Part shown: in pieces, positions 20,776 through 31,007 of the stretch
How the letters are laid out: each line of letters begins with the position of its first letter
Position numbering within the stretch: position 1 is the first letter of the stretch
Program-made: the position numbers and the translations under genes
The notes under the pieces: model-generated
Databases searched by the model: none
What the model was told of the DNA's origin: nothing
Seen by the model: the letters and a program-made list of their open reading frames with translations, nothing else
DNA from: Corallincola holothuriorum
GTDB taxonomy: Bacteria; Pseudomonadota; Gammaproteobacteria; Enterobacterales; Neiellaceae
Direction: 5' to 3'
NCBI RefSeq assembly: GCF_003336225.1
Contig: NZ_QPID01000005.1
Location: 62,001-126,000 of the forward strand
DNA length: 64,000 bases

Positions 20776-21198
20776 TTAACTTACAGGCTCTTTCTGTTTG
20801 TCTTTTTCCGTACCACTGATCAGGCCTGACGGTGAACCAGAGTAATCTCGAGGCTGCTGCCACTCTTCGTCATCTTCTGCCGTTAACGCTTTATTTTGTT
20901 GCTCCAGCGCTTCTAGCTCAGGTAACTCGGCCCGGCTCTTTTCATCAAGCAGGGCATGAGCACTCTCGGTCAACTGACCACATAATTTGCGGTAATTGTC
21001 ATTGGCCTGTTCAAGCAATTCAGCCGTCGCGGCGAAATGATCCGACACTTCTTGCTTATATTGCTCTAATTCAAATTGGGTCGCTTCCAGTGCTTTTTCA
21101 ACCGAAGCTTTACCGGAACCTTCATTGGTGGAGCGTGAAAAATACCAACCCGCCAAGAAGCCTACGACTATAGATAAAATTCCAACTAACCAGATCAT
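20776..21198 (-). CDS. zapG: Cell-division/envelope protein ZapG (YhcB, DUF1043)
   Basis: 140 residues. An N-terminal membrane helix with GxxxG-like spacing (WLVGILSIVVGFLAGWYFS) leads into a coiled coil (ATQFELEQYKQEVSDHFAAT) and the family's C-terminal RDYSGSPSGLI motif. YhcB/ZapG localises to the inner membrane and links divisome and envelope synthesis in E. coli. Upstream of degQ-degS and divergent from zapE, as in E. coli. Confidence 0.93.
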   Translation of the reverse strand: MIWLVGILSIVVGFLAGWYFSRSTNEGSGKASVEKALEATQFELEQYKQEVSDHFAATAELLEQANDNYRKLCGQLTESAHALLDEKSRAELPELEALEQQNKALTAEDDEEWQQPRDYSGSPSGLISGTEKDKQKEPVS

Positions 21199-21315
21199 TC
21201 AGCGCGTACTCCGTTTCGTTCAGTAGGCTATGCCCAAGATCACAATATACCTCGGTCAGAATCACCATGGTACCATTGCAAGTGTAAACAATTATTTGTC
21301 AAAGGTGGGCAGAAG

Positions 21316-22401
21316 ATGTCAGATACGCCGCTGGCGCGTTATGAAAAAGCGCTGGAACAGAGTGGTTTTGTGAGGGACAGCGCACAAGCGAATGCGGTTA
21401 ACCATCTTCAAGAGCTGTATCAGCGTCTCAGTCAGCCGCCGCAACGTTCATTCTGGCAACGTTTAACAAAAGCACCGACATCAACGGCGAAAGGGCTTTA
21501 TTTTTGGGGCGGGGTTGGGCGCGGTAAAACCTACTTAGTGGATACTTTTTTCGAATGCCTGCCGGCAGAGAATAAGTTAAGGCTGCACTTTCACCGGTTT
21601 ATGCATCGGGTTCATCAGATGATGCAGGCGTTGTCTGGCCAATCAGATCCTTTGGACAGTGTCGCAGAGCAGTTAGCTGCAGAGGCCAGGGTGATCTGCC
21701 TGGATGAGTTCTTTGTGTCGGATATCACCGACGCGATGATCTTAGGTAATTTGCTGAAAGGTCTCTTCCTGCGGGGAGTGACGCTTGTGACTACGTCTAA
21801 TATCCCCCCAGACGAGCTATATCGCAATGGTTTGCAACGGGCACGTTTTCTACCCGCCATTGCTTTGTTGAACCAACATTGCGACATCGTCAATGTTGAT
21901 TCTGGTATCGACTATCGTTTGCGAACACTGGAACGCGCAGAGATTTATCACCATCCTTTAGACGCCGCCGCGCTAGTCAATCTCGAACAGTACTTTGCCG
22001 CGTTAGCGCCTGAACCGGGTAAGGCTGGGGCGACAATTGAAGTGAACAATCGTCAGTTAGTCACGCGATGGTTGGCAGATGGTGTGGTGATGTTTGATTT
22101 TGCGGTGTTATGTGAAAGCGCCCGCAGCCAGATTGACTACATTGAGCTGTCAAAAGAGTTTCATACTTTACTCCTACATGGCGTCAAGCAGATGGGCGTA
22201 CACAATGACGACGTCGCTAGGCGTTTTATCGCCTTGGTTGATGAGTTCTATGAACGCAATGTGAAGTTGATTATTTCAGCTGAAAGAGAGATGGAGAAAC
22301 TCTACGACGATGGGCGATTGAGCTTCGAGTTTAAGCGTTGCCAGAGCCGTTTGTTGGAAATGCAGTCCCATGAGTACCTCAAGCGCCCACATATTCCTTA
22401 A
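21316..22401 (+). CDS. zapE: Divisome-associated ATPase ZapE (YhcM, AFG1-like)
   Basis: 361-residue AAA-type ATPase of the AFG1/ZapE family. Walker A is G65-T72 (GGVGRGKT), Walker B is VICLDEFFV, and sensor regions LVTTSNIPP and the RARFLPAI segment are conserved. ZapE acts at the constricted Z-ring in E. coli. The RBS region AGAAG sits close to the ATG. Divergent from zapG across a 117-bp region. Confidence 0.95.
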   Translation: MSDTPLARYEKALEQSGFVRDSAQANAVNHLQELYQRLSQPPQRSFWQRLTKAPTSTAKGLYFWGGVGRGKTYLVDTFFECLPAENKLRLHFHRFMHRVHQMMQALSGQSDPLDSVAEQLAAEARVICLDEFFVSDITDAMILGNLLKGLFLRGVTLVTTSNIPPDELYRNGLQRARFLPAIALLNQHCDIVNVDSGIDYRLRTLERAEIYHHPLDAAALVNLEQYFAALAPEPGKAGATIEVNNRQLVTRWLADGVVMFDFAVLCESARSQIDYIELSKEFHTLLLHGVKQMGVHNDDVARRFIALVDEFYERNVKLIISAEREMEKLYDDGRLSFEFKRCQSRLLEMQSHEYLKRPHIP

Positions 22402-22442
22402 ATATAAGTGAGAAAGTGGGTGATCTTTGTCCACGCTTTGTC

Positions 22443-22448
22443 TATAAT
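22443..22448 (+). promoter_or_regulatory. -10 box of the rplM-rpsI promoter
   Basis: A perfect TATAAT is followed by a GC-rich discriminator (CCCGCTCCGCCC), the pattern of stringently controlled ribosomal promoters. The -35 region (about 22420) is weak. Confidence 0.55.
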
Positions 22449-22454
22449 CCCGCT

Positions 22455-22592
22455 CCGCCCACGTTGCCAGCTGCCATATCGGCAGTGCTGACATAGACCG
22501 ACAGGTGTATTCGAAGGGATACCATGCGGTGATTTTTGTGATGTCTCAATGCGTTGAGACGTGGTGTAAACGAATTTTTTAGGTTTGGATAA
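22455..22592 (+). promoter_or_regulatory. Structured 5' leader of rplM-rpsI (probable L13 autoregulation site)
   Basis: About 135 nt of untranslated leader with two simple hairpins: CTGCC/GGCAG near 22470-22485 and a perfect 7-bp stem GTCTCAA/TTGAGAC with a 4-nt loop (22543-22560), about 30 nt before the start codon. E. coli rplM-rpsI is repressed by L13 at its leader; that this leader does the same is inference. Confidence 0.45.
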
Positions 22593-23021
22593 ATGAAAAC
22601 ATTTACCGCAAAGCCAGAGTCTGTAAAACGCGATTGGTTCGTTGTTGATGCAGATGGTAAAACTCTGGGTCGTCTGGCGACAGAAGTAGCGCTTCGCCTG
22701 CGTGGCAAGCATAAGCCAGAATATACTCCTCACGTTGATACTGGTGATTACATCATCATCGTGAATGCTGAGAAGATCCAGGTAACTGGTAACAAAGCGA
22801 AAGGCAAAATCTATTACAGTCACACCGGTTTCCCGGGCGGTCTGAAAGAGATGAGCTTTGAAAAGCTTATCCAGAGAGCGCCTGAGCGTGTTCTTGAGAA
22901 AGCAGTGAAAGGTATGTTGCCAAAAGGTCCTCTGGGTCGCGCAATGTTCCGTAAGCTGAAAGTCTACGCAGGTGCTGAGCATGGTCATGCTGCTCAACAG
23001 CCTCAAGCTTTAGAACTTTAA
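22593..23021 (+). CDS. rplM: 50S ribosomal protein L13
   Basis: 142 residues, identical in length to E. coli L13, with the family segments [31 protein letters not shown] and [19 protein letters not shown]. Early assembly protein of the 50S subunit and likely autogenous repressor of its own operon. Followed 18 nt later by rpsI. The pair is transcribed from the TATAAT promoter at 22443. Confidence 0.98.
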   Translation: MKTFTAKPESVKRDWFVVDADGKTLGRLATEVALRLRGKHKPEYTPHVDTGDYIIIVNAEKIQVTGNKAKGKIYYSHTGFPGGLKEMSFEKLIQRAPERVLEKAVKGMLPKGPLGRAMFRKLKVYAGAEHGHAAQQPQALEL

Positions 23022-23039
23022 TTGGGGGTTCAGTCCATC

Positions 23040-23432
23040 ATGGCAGATAATCAATACTACGGTACTGGCCGCCGCAAGAGCTCAACAGCACGCGTATTCA
23101 TCAAAGCGGGCAGTGGCGCTATTACCGTCAATGCACGTCCTTTGGATGTTTACTTCAGCCGCGAAACGGCTCGTATGGTTGTTCGTCAGCCGCTCGAGTT
23201 AACCGAACTGGTTGGCAAGCTGGACATCAACGTAACTGTGAAGGGCGGTGGTACTACCGGTCAAGCAGGCGCTATCCGTCACGGTATCACCCGTGCACTG
23301 ATGGAATACGATGAGACTCTGCGTAGCGACCTGCGTAAAGCTGGCTTCGTTACTCGTGATGCACGTCGTGTTGAGCGTAAGAAAGTTGGTCTTCACAAAG
23401 CACGTAAGCGTCCTCAGTTCTCCAAGCGTTAA
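23040..23432 (+). CDS. rpsI: 30S ribosomal protein S9
   Basis: 130 residues, the E. coli length, starting at the ATG 23040 ([20 protein letters not shown]). The C-terminal tail ends RKRPQFSKR, whose terminal Lys-Arg reaches the P-site tRNA in the ribosome. The in-frame extension to 23022 was rejected because it overlaps the rplM-rpsI gap and is not conserved. Confidence 0.98.
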   Translation: MADNQYYGTGRRKSSTARVFIKAGSGAITVNARPLDVYFSRETARMVVRQPLELTELVGKLDINVTVKGGGTTGQAGAIRHGITRALMEYDETLRSDLRKAGFVTRDARRVERKKVGLHKARKRPQFSKR

Positions 23433-23466
23433 TTCGCTGGTACTGGGCGTTCGTCAACGTCTTTGC

Positions 23467-23498
23467 AAAAAAAGCCCCGTTTTTCGGGGCTTTTTTTT
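23467..23498 (+). terminator. Intrinsic terminator of rplM-rpsI
   Basis: Stem AAAAAAAGCCCCG / CGGGGCTTTTTTT with a 5-T loop and an eight-T tract, 35 nt after the rpsI stop. Confidence 0.93.
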
Positions 23499-23531
23499 CC
23501 TTTTTAGATTAGGGTTGTATGACGAGTATCC

Positions 23532-23560
23532 TTGCCAGCGCAGGGTGTTTTTTTTACAAT
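23532..23560 (+). promoter_or_regulatory. Promoter of petABC
   Basis: TTGCCA (23532-23537), 17-nt spacer, TACAAT (23555-23560), placed between the rpsI terminator and petA. This leaves a leader of about 105 nt. Confidence 0.6.
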
Positions 23561-23673
23561 CTTGACTCTTTTTTGCAGCGTACCGTTTTCTTTTTCGGGA
23601 ATTCTCCTGATGAGGCGGTTCGTCGCGCTCCAAAGCCGCAGATAAAAGCGGATGGTATGTGGGAGATAACTGG

Positions 23674-24267
23674 ATGAGCAATGCGCCTGTCAATAACAGC
23701 CGTCGTCGCTTTCTAACTGCCGCGACAGCTGTCGTAGGTGGTGTGGGAGCAGTAGCTGCTGCTGTCCCATTTATAAAATCTTGGAATCCAAGTGAGAAAG
23801 CCAAGGCCGCTGGTGCTCCGGTGGAAGTGGATATCAGTAAATTGGAACCGGGACAGCTAATACGTGTTGAATGGCGTGGCAAGCCTGTTTGGGTGGTGCT
23901 GCGTCCTGATTCTGTATTACAAGAGATGAAAGCCAACGAAGATAAACTTAAGGACCCTCAGTCCAGCGAAGTTGATCAGCAACCTGAGTACGCTAAAAAT
24001 GAATTCCGTTCAGTGAAGCCTGAACTATTTGTTGCGGTCGGCTTATGTACTCATTTAGGTTGTTCGCCAACTTACCTTCCTGGTTCTTTTGGAGAACAGG
24101 TTGAAGGCGTTAACTACGGCTTCTTCTGTCCGTGTCATGGTTCTAAGTTTGATATGGCTGGTCGGGTTTATAAAGACGTACCAGCACCGTTAAACTTGGT
24201 TATTCCCCCGTACCATTTTAAAGACGATACAACCATCTTGGTCGGCGTTGACGGAGGGACTGTGTAA
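23674..24267 (+). CDS. petA: Ubiquinol-cytochrome c reductase Rieske iron-sulfur subunit
   Basis: 197 residues. A twin-arginine-type signal anchor (SRRRFLTAATAVVGG) is followed by a soluble Rieske domain with box I C125-T-H127-LG-C130 and box II C152-P-C154-H155. C125, H127, C152 and H155 should bind the [2Fe-2S] cluster, and C130-C154 form the disulfide. It oxidises ubiquinol at the Qo site. The ATG at 23674 has GGGAG eight nt upstream; a longer in-frame start lacks support. Overlaps petB by one base (TAATG). Confidence 0.97.
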   Translation: MSNAPVNNSRRRFLTAATAVVGGVGAVAAAVPFIKSWNPSEKAKAAGAPVEVDISKLEPGQLIRVEWRGKPVWVVLRPDSVLQEMKANEDKLKDPQSSEVDQQPEYAKNEFRSVKPELFVAVGLCTHLGCSPTYLPGSFGEQVEGVNYGFFCPCHGSKFDMAGRVYKDVPAPLNLVIPPYHFKDDTTILVGVDGGTV

Positions 24268-25529
24268 TGTTCCGCTCATTACTCGAATGGATTGAATACC
24301 GGATACCTATGCAACGTGTATGGAATATGCACCTTGCTCAGTACCCGACGCCTAAGAATTTTAACTTCTGGTATTTCTTCGGCTCTTTGGCGATGTTGGT
24401 ATTGGTGAACCAGATCCTGACTGGGATTTGGTTGACGATGAATTACACGCCCTCGGCTGAAGGCGCGTTTGCATCAATTGAATACATTATGCGAGATGTC
24501 GAATATGGCTGGTTGCTGCGTTATATGCACTCCACCGGCGCGTCGGCATTCTTTGTCGTTGTCTACCTGCATATGTTCCGTGGGTTGATCTACGGCTCAT
24601 ACCAAAAACCACGTGAACTGCTGTGGTTGTTTGGTATGTTTATCTTTATTGCCCTGATGGCTGAGGCCTTCATGGGCTACCTGCTGCCTTGGGGTCAGAT
24701 GTCCTATTGGGGCGCACAGGTGATTATCTCGCTCTTTGGCGCGATACCTGTCATCGGTGACGATTTAACCCTTTGGATCCGTGGCGATTACGTTGTCTCC
24801 GGTGCAACACTGAATCGATTCTTTGCCCTGCATGTGATCGCATTACCACTGGTACTGGTGGTGTTGGTCTTCTTGCATCTGGTCGCACTCCACGAAGTGG
24901 GCTCTAACAACCCTGACGGTGTCGAAATTAAACGGCCAAAAGGGTCTGTTGCTGACGCTGATAAGCCTAAGTTCAAGTTCCACGAGTACTACACCAGTAA
25001 AAAAGATATTATCGATGCGGCGCCTTTCTTCCCCTATTTTGTGGTGAAAGATCTCATCGGTATCGGTGTGTTTTTATTCTTTTTTGCTTATGTCATCTTC
25101 TTTAACCCAGAGATGGGCGGGTATTTCCTTGAGCCACCTAACTTTGAGGCGGCTAACCCACTGAAGACACCTGAGCATATTGCACCAGTCTGGTATTTCA
25201 CGCCGTTCTATGCCGTACTTCGTGCTATCCCACATAAGCTCGGCGGGGTTGTTTTCATGGGGCTGGCGATCGTCGTGTTGGCACTGTTGCCTTGGCTTGA
25301 TCGTTGTAAGGTTCGTTCAATTCGCTACCGTAGTGGCTTGCACAAGCTAAACATTGCTCAATTCTCTGTGAGTTTTGTGGCATTGGGCATTTTAGGTGCT
25401 CTGCCAGCGACTGAAACCTACACTATGTATGCGCGGATATTTACCTTCTTGTATTTCGGTTTTTTCGTACTGCTTTGGTTCTATAGCAAAAATGAAAATA
25501 CTAAACCGCTACCAGAGAGGCTGACCTGA
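24267..25529 (+). CDS. petB: Cytochrome b of the bc1 complex
   Basis: 420 residues, full-length cytochrome b with about eight membrane helices. The N-terminal heme-binding part contains RYMHSTGASAFFVVVYLHMFRG (in part) with paired histidines; GYLLPWGQMSYWGA and the Qo-site PEH(I)APVWYF region follow (here TPEHIAPVWYF). It transfers electrons from ubiquinol through hemes bL and bH and pumps protons. Shares one base with petC at TGATG. Confidence 0.98.
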   Translation: MFRSLLEWIEYRIPMQRVWNMHLAQYPTPKNFNFWYFFGSLAMLVLVNQILTGIWLTMNYTPSAEGAFASIEYIMRDVEYGWLLRYMHSTGASAFFVVVYLHMFRGLIYGSYQKPRELLWLFGMFIFIALMAEAFMGYLLPWGQMSYWGAQVIISLFGAIPVIGDDLTLWIRGDYVVSGATLNRFFALHVIALPLVLVVLVFLHLVALHEVGSNNPDGVEIKRPKGSVADADKPKFKFHEYYTSKKDIIDAAPFFPYFVVKDLIGIGVFLFFFAYVIFFNPEMGGYFLEPPNFEAANPLKTPEHIAPVWYFTPFYAVLRAIPHKLGGVVFMGLAIVVLALLPWLDRCKVRSIRYRSGLHKLNIAQFSVSFVALGILGALPATETYTMYARIFTFLYFGFFVLLWFYSKNENTKPLPERLT

Positions 25530-26266
25530 TGAAAAGGATGATCATAGCGCTGGTGGCGCTTCTACCAAGCTTGGTAATGGCTGCGGGTGGTAACGTCCAC
25601 CTTGATAAAGCAAATTATGATTTGACCGATAAGGCGTCGCTGCAAACAGGTGCGAAGCTTTTTATGAACTACTGTTCAGGTTGCCACTCAACTAAGTATC
25701 AGCGTTACGAACGTGTTGCGCGTGATTTGGGTATTTCAGCAGCTTTGATGCAGGAAAATCTGATGTTTATTGAGGGAACCAAAATTGGTGCCTTGATGGA
25801 AAATGCAATGTCAGATGAATTGGGTGCTAAGTGGTTTGGCGCAACACCGCCAGACTTAACCTTGGTTGCCAGAGTTCGTGGCGCTGATTGGTTATACACC
25901 TATTTGCGTAGCTTCTATGAAGACCCGACTCGCCCATTTGGCGTGAACAATGTGGTTTTTAAAGACGTGGGTATGCCCCATGTACTGCAAGAGCTACAAG
26001 GGGTGCCACGTAAAACCTATGAATCTCGGCTGATTGACGGTGAACAGCAAGATGTTTATGTCGGTATAAGAGCTGATGGTTCTGGTGAAATGAGCACAGA
26101 TGAGTATGACCATGCCGTACTCGATTTGGTCAATTTCCTTGTTTACTCAGCTGAGCCAGTGACCCTTGAGCGACGCTCTATGGGCTGGTGGGTGTTAGGG
26201 TTTTTGGTGATTTTCACTATCCTGGCGTACTTGCTGAAGAAAGAGTTCTTTCGCGATCTACACTAG
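25529..26266 (+). CDS. petC: Cytochrome c1 of the bc1 complex
   Basis: 245 residues. Signal peptide (cleaved near VMAAG), a single heme c motif C49-SG-C52-H53, a conserved MPH (position of the axial Met region, VGMPHVLQ) and a C-terminal membrane anchor (MGWWVLGFLVIFTILAYLL). It passes electrons from the Rieske protein to soluble cytochrome c. Presence of petABC implies a bc1-dependent respiratory chain. Confidence 0.97.
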   Translation: MKRMIIALVALLPSLVMAAGGNVHLDKANYDLTDKASLQTGAKLFMNYCSGCHSTKYQRYERVARDLGISAALMQENLMFIEGTKIGALMENAMSDELGAKWFGATPPDLTLVARVRGADWLYTYLRSFYEDPTRPFGVNNVVFKDVGMPHVLQELQGVPRKTYESRLIDGEQQDVYVGIRADGSGEMSTDEYDHAVLDLVNFLVYSAEPVTLERRSMGWWVLGFLVIFTILAYLLKKEFFRDLH

Positions 26267-26295
26267 TTAGGTTGTTGATAAGATAATGTTTGTCG

Positions 26296-26326
26296 GGAGA
26301 CAGGGGTTACCCTGTCTCCTGTTTTT
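26296..26326 (+). terminator. Intrinsic terminator of petABC
   Basis: 10-bp perfect stem GGAGACAGGG / CCCTGTCTCC with loop GTTA followed by TGTTTTT, 30 nt after petC and just before sspA. Confidence 0.85.
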
Positions 26327-26350
26327 GCTAAAAGATAATATGGAGGCCCC

Positions 26351-26980
26351 ATGGCCGTTGCTGCCAATAAACGTTCTGTGATGACCCTGTTTTCAGGTGC
26401 GAACGATCTGTACAGCCATCAAGTACGTATCGTGCTGGCTGAGAAAGGGGTAAGTGTAGAGATCAATCAGGTTGATCCGAGCAACCTTCCAGAAGAGTTG
26501 ATCGAGTATAACCCGTACAACACGGTACCTACCTTGGTTGATCGCGAGTTAGTACTCTATAACGCTCGCATCATCATGGAATACCTTGATGAGCGTTTTC
26601 CTCATCCGCCTCTCATGCCTGTATACCCAGTTGCGCGCGGTAACAGTCGCCTCATGATGCACCGCATCGAGAATGACTGGTATGTTTTGGTTGATAACAT
26701 CATCAGTGGCAACAATGCTGATGCAGCACGTAAAGAGCTGACAGAGAGCTTGATTGCACTGGCGCCCGTGTTTGCAGAATCACCCTATTTTCTGAGTGAA
26801 GAATTTAGTTTGGTTGATTGCTACATTGCCCCGCTGTTGTGGCGCTTACCTAGTTTAGGTATTGAGCTGACAGGGCGTGGTTCTAAAGAGATCAAAACCT
26901 ATATGCAGCGCGTTTTTGAACGCGACTCCTTTCAGGCTTCTTTGACTGAGTCGGAAAGAGAACAGCGAGTAGGTTTTTAA
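26351..26980 (+). CDS. sspA: Stringent starvation protein A (RNA polymerase-associated)
   Basis: 209 residues with glutathione-S-transferase fold: thioredoxin-like N-terminal half (FSGANDLYSHQVRIVLAEKG, NPYNTVPTLVDREL) and helical C-terminal half. SspA binds RNA polymerase holoenzyme, lowers H-NS and promotes stationary-phase and acid-stress survival. GGAGG lies upstream of the ATG. Stop is 3 nt before sspB, forming the sspAB operon. Confidence 0.96.
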   Translation: MAVAANKRSVMTLFSGANDLYSHQVRIVLAEKGVSVEINQVDPSNLPEELIEYNPYNTVPTLVDRELVLYNARIIMEYLDERFPHPPLMPVYPVARGNSRLMMHRIENDWYVLVDNIISGNNADAARKELTESLIALAPVFAESPYFLSEEFSLVDCYIAPLLWRLPSLGIELTGRGSKEIKTYMQRVFERDSFQASLTESEREQRVGF

Positions 26981-26983
26981 ACG

Positions 26984-27406
26984 ATGACCCCAAGCCGTCC
27001 CTATCTGTTGCGTGCATTCTATGAGTGGCTAGTTGATAACAACTTGACGCCCCACGTTGTCGTGGATGCGACGGTAGATGCAGTAAAGGTACCTACGCAG
27101 TTCGTCAAACATGGCCAGATTGTATTGAACTTAGCGCCCCATGCAGTAGGGCAGCTAGAGTTGGGCAATGATGCGGTATCGTTTAGTGCTCGTTTTGGGG
27201 GGACGCCTATGTCTGTTTATCTGCCTATTGAGTCGGTGACGGCGATTTATGCCAGAGAAAATGGCGCAGGAACCGTTTTTGCAGATGATATTGCACCAGA
27301 GGCTGATCTGGAAGAGCAACCAACACTGGTGACATCCCCGGTGACGGATGACGATAAGCCGACACCACCTTCTGGTGGGCGCCCTAGCTTGCGCGTGGTG
27401 AAGTAG
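26984..27406 (+). CDS. sspB: ClpXP adaptor / stringent starvation protein B
   Basis: 140 residues. The N-terminal globular domain (PSRPYLLRAFYEWLVDNNLTPHVVVD, in part) binds ssrA-tagged substrates. An acidic flexible linker follows, then the C-terminal XB peptide (SLRVVK at the very end) that docks on ClpX. Both parts are intact, so it should be a working adaptor. Co-transcribed with sspA. Confidence 0.96.
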   Translation: MTPSRPYLLRAFYEWLVDNNLTPHVVVDATVDAVKVPTQFVKHGQIVLNLAPHAVGQLELGNDAVSFSARFGGTPMSVYLPIESVTAIYARENGAGTVFADDIAPEADLEEQPTLVTSPVTDDDKPTPPSGGRPSLRVVK

Positions 27407-27425
27407 TCACGTTAGAACTTGATAT

Positions 27426-27453
27426 AAAAAAGGAGCCGTTAGGCTCCTTTTTT
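27426..27453. terminator. Bidirectional terminator (sspB/dolP)
   Basis: Stem AAAAAAGGAGCC / GGCTCCTTTTTT with loop GTTA. T-runs on both strands serve the convergent sspAB and lpoA-dolP operons. Confidence 0.92.
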
Positions 27454-27477
27454 GTATTTTGAGGAAAGCTGTTCAGG

Positions 27478-28059
27478 CTATTTGCTGGTGTACTCAAACA
27501 CGCGCACCACTTGCTTAACCCCAGTGACATTACGAGCTATTTCGGTGGCTTTACTTGCTTCCTGTTTGGTTAATAATCCGAGCAGGTAAACCTCACTATT
27601 CTCGGTAACCACTTTGACCTGGTTGCCGTTTACCTCTTTATCACCAATGAGATCAGCTTTGACCTTGGTGGTTATCCAGGCGTCATTACTTTGGGTAGTA
27701 AGACTAATCGGTGTACCTACTTTAACTTCATTGTGCACTGTTTTGACGCTGGGTATACCTTCAACCACACGGCTTATTTCGTTTCGCAGGTGTGCGGTCG
27801 GGGCTTGTCCTACCAATAGCAAGGTGCCATTCACGCTGCTGATGCTGATACGACTGTGATCCCAGATATCTTTGCGCTCCCGTAGACGACCTACTGCTTT
27901 GATTTCAATGGCATTGTCATCAATCTGAGAGCCCAAGGTTCGACGGTCATCGATGGCTGCTGCGGTTCCCGCGGCGCCCGCTATGATCACTGCTGCACAC
28001 CCTTGGAGGGCGAGAGTGCCGGCCAAAACGACACCCAGCAGGCGACGATGTGGCATCAT
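27478..28059 (-). CDS. dolP: Outer-membrane lipoprotein DolP (YraP), two BON domains
   Basis: 193 residues. Lipoprotein signal with lipobox LALQGC (lipidated C21), then two BON domains of about 65 residues each (LLVGQAPTAHLRNEISRVVE and VYLLGLLTKQEASKATEIAR, in part). DolP binds anionic phospholipid at the division site and supports outer-membrane integrity and BAM function. I chose ATG 28059: GAGGAG seven nt upstream overlaps the diaA end. A longer in-frame start at 28182 would lie inside diaA. Last gene of the lpoA operon. Confidence 0.95.
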   Translation of the reverse strand: MMPHRRLLGVVLAGTLALQGCAAVIIAGAAGTAAAIDDRRTLGSQIDDNAIEIKAVGRLRERKDIWDHSRISISSVNGTLLLVGQAPTAHLRNEISRVVEGIPSVKTVHNEVKVGTPISLTTQSNDAWITTKVKADLIGDKEVNGNQVKVVTENSEVYLLGLLTKQEASKATEIARNVTGVKQVVRVFEYTSK

Positions 28060-28063
28060 AAGA

Positions 28064-29010
<947 letters not shown>

Positions 29011-29033
<23 letters not shown>

Positions 29034-30906
29034 CTTCTGTTGCCTGCCTTGGCATAAGCTCTGCGCTACCATTGCGCATTTTTGCCCAGTTCAATTCCCG
29101 TTTTATCTGGCCATCTTCTGAGACTTGCAGTCTACCTGTCATACCTTCCACGCTAAAACCTGGGAATGCGCGCATCTGGGCCAACTGACCGATCAGTTGG
29201 TAGGCGTCGAGTCCAAGGGCGAATAGGCGCTGCTCAGAGGCGCTGCGCTGAGGCCACAGAGCCTTACTGGCGTCACGGGTACTTGATTGCTCTTCGGAGG
29301 CTGGCAGTAACAGGGGGATCTCACTGAACATCACGCCAGTTAATTCCCGTGCCTGACCTTGTGCCAAGCTTTTTTCATGGCTGCGAGAGCTGGCATAGAT
29401 CGGCAGTTGGTCCGCAAACGGACTGACGGTGACATCGACAAAAGGCTTGAGTAGGCGTGTCTCTATTGGGTTGGAGAACAGGTAGACGGCATCTAAGTCT
29501 CGGCGACTGCGCGGCTCAACTTCCAACTTAGAGCCGAATAGCCCTTTCATATGTCGGATCCGAGCCTGACTCTCGTTAACCCCGAGCGCTTGTTCGACCA
29601 TTTTCTGCATCGCTTTGCGGTCACTGTAATAACGCACCTCAACACTCTGCTTGGTGTCATCATTTGGATCAAGCTGATTGCTGCTGACTAACTGCATCCA
29701 GCTCTCTTCAAACGCAGCAGCAATGCGACTACCTAAACCGCCCTTAGGCAGTAATAGTAAGGGGTAACGGTGGCCGTCATTCCACATTCGTTGGGCAGCC
29801 TGTACGGCTTCATCCTCTGGTGCCAACGGGAAGAAAAATAGCGATGCGTTGTCCACTGCACCGTCGATACGGTTTAGTGCGAGTAGCGGAGTGGTTAATG
29901 TGGCTTCGCTGAGCAATGTCTCAACGTTACCTTTTAGCAACGGGCCGATAATAAAGTCGCTTGCAGCGAGTTGGGCCTGTTCCAGCGCCTGCAGTGCGCC
30001 TTCCGCTGCCGTATCATAAAATGTCACTGTTAGGTCTGGCATGGCTGTCTTCAGGTAGCCAAATACCATGCCATCACGTATCGCCTCACCTTGGCTCTTA
30101 AAGCGTCCAGTGAGTGGCAGCAAAACGCCAATCCGTTTTGGCGTGAATGGACGGGTTTCTAGTGCGGTTTGCAGTTCCAACGGCAGGCTGGCTGCTGCGG
30201 GGTGATTGGGGAACTCTATGCGCCACTGCTCTAGGGCATCGATCATCGCAGCCGGGTGGGTTGACATGGTTTTGGTCAACGCCATTAGTCGTAACCAGCC
30301 AGTAAAGGCGTCTGGTGGCGGCGCTTGCTCAAAAGTTTGTAGCGAGAAGGGGGTCAGAGGCTTGAGATAGCTCCAGATATAACTGTGGTTTTCCACCTGC
30401 TGTTCTGGATCCAATGAAGGATCGAGTTGCACCAGTGATCTGGCGGCTTCGACCCGGTTGCCACGGGCCAATTGAGCGCGAGCTAGCAGTTGATAGGTGC
30501 GCAACTTATCTTCGCTACTCAGCTTATCTTTCTTGATTGAGCCTAGGATCTCAATGGCTTGATCTGGTGCGCCGCGATAGATAGCGAACTCGGCACCTAA
30601 CAGTGTGTACTCCAGTCGTTGATCATCGCGCGAAAGTGGGATCTCAATGTTGCCATAGACTGAGCGGGCTAACTCCAGTTGACCTTCAAGCAAGTGGGCG
30701 CGTGATGCCAACAGTTGATAGGCTTGGCGAGCCGCTCCTGATGTCTCTTGTGCTTTGAGTAAATAGTCGGCAGCGGGTGCCGTTGGCACCCCTACGGCAA
30801 CGATGGCAACCTCTTCGGGTTTAGGATCCGGTTTTGGTGTCGGAGCACAGGCCGCAATGGTGAAGAGAATGGCAAGTGGCCAGCTTAGGCGTGGTAGAAT
30901 ACTCAT
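29011..30906 (-). CDS. lpoA: Penicillin-binding protein activator LpoA
   Basis: 631-residue outer-membrane lipoprotein. Lipobox with C20 (FTIAAC), then a helical TPR-like N-terminal domain (about 40-240) and a C-terminal periplasmic-binding-protein-like domain (IGVLLPLTGRFKSQGEAIRDG onward, given in part). It reaches through the peptidoglycan to activate PBP1A. First gene of lpoA-yraN-diaA-dolP and divergent from rsmI, as in E. coli and Haemophilus. Confidence 0.96.
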
Positions 30907-31007
30907 CAGGTTAGGTTACCGGTCTCGTCTAGTAGGCGTAACTTTAATTTAAGTGGGCTTAGTGTACCTTTACCCTTTCATCTTAACAAACAACGGAAAA
31001 CAGCCCA

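Noticed and set aside
22398-23006. 202-codon minus-strand frame over the rplM leader and rplM
   Set aside because: Antisense to L13; no RBS and no domain.
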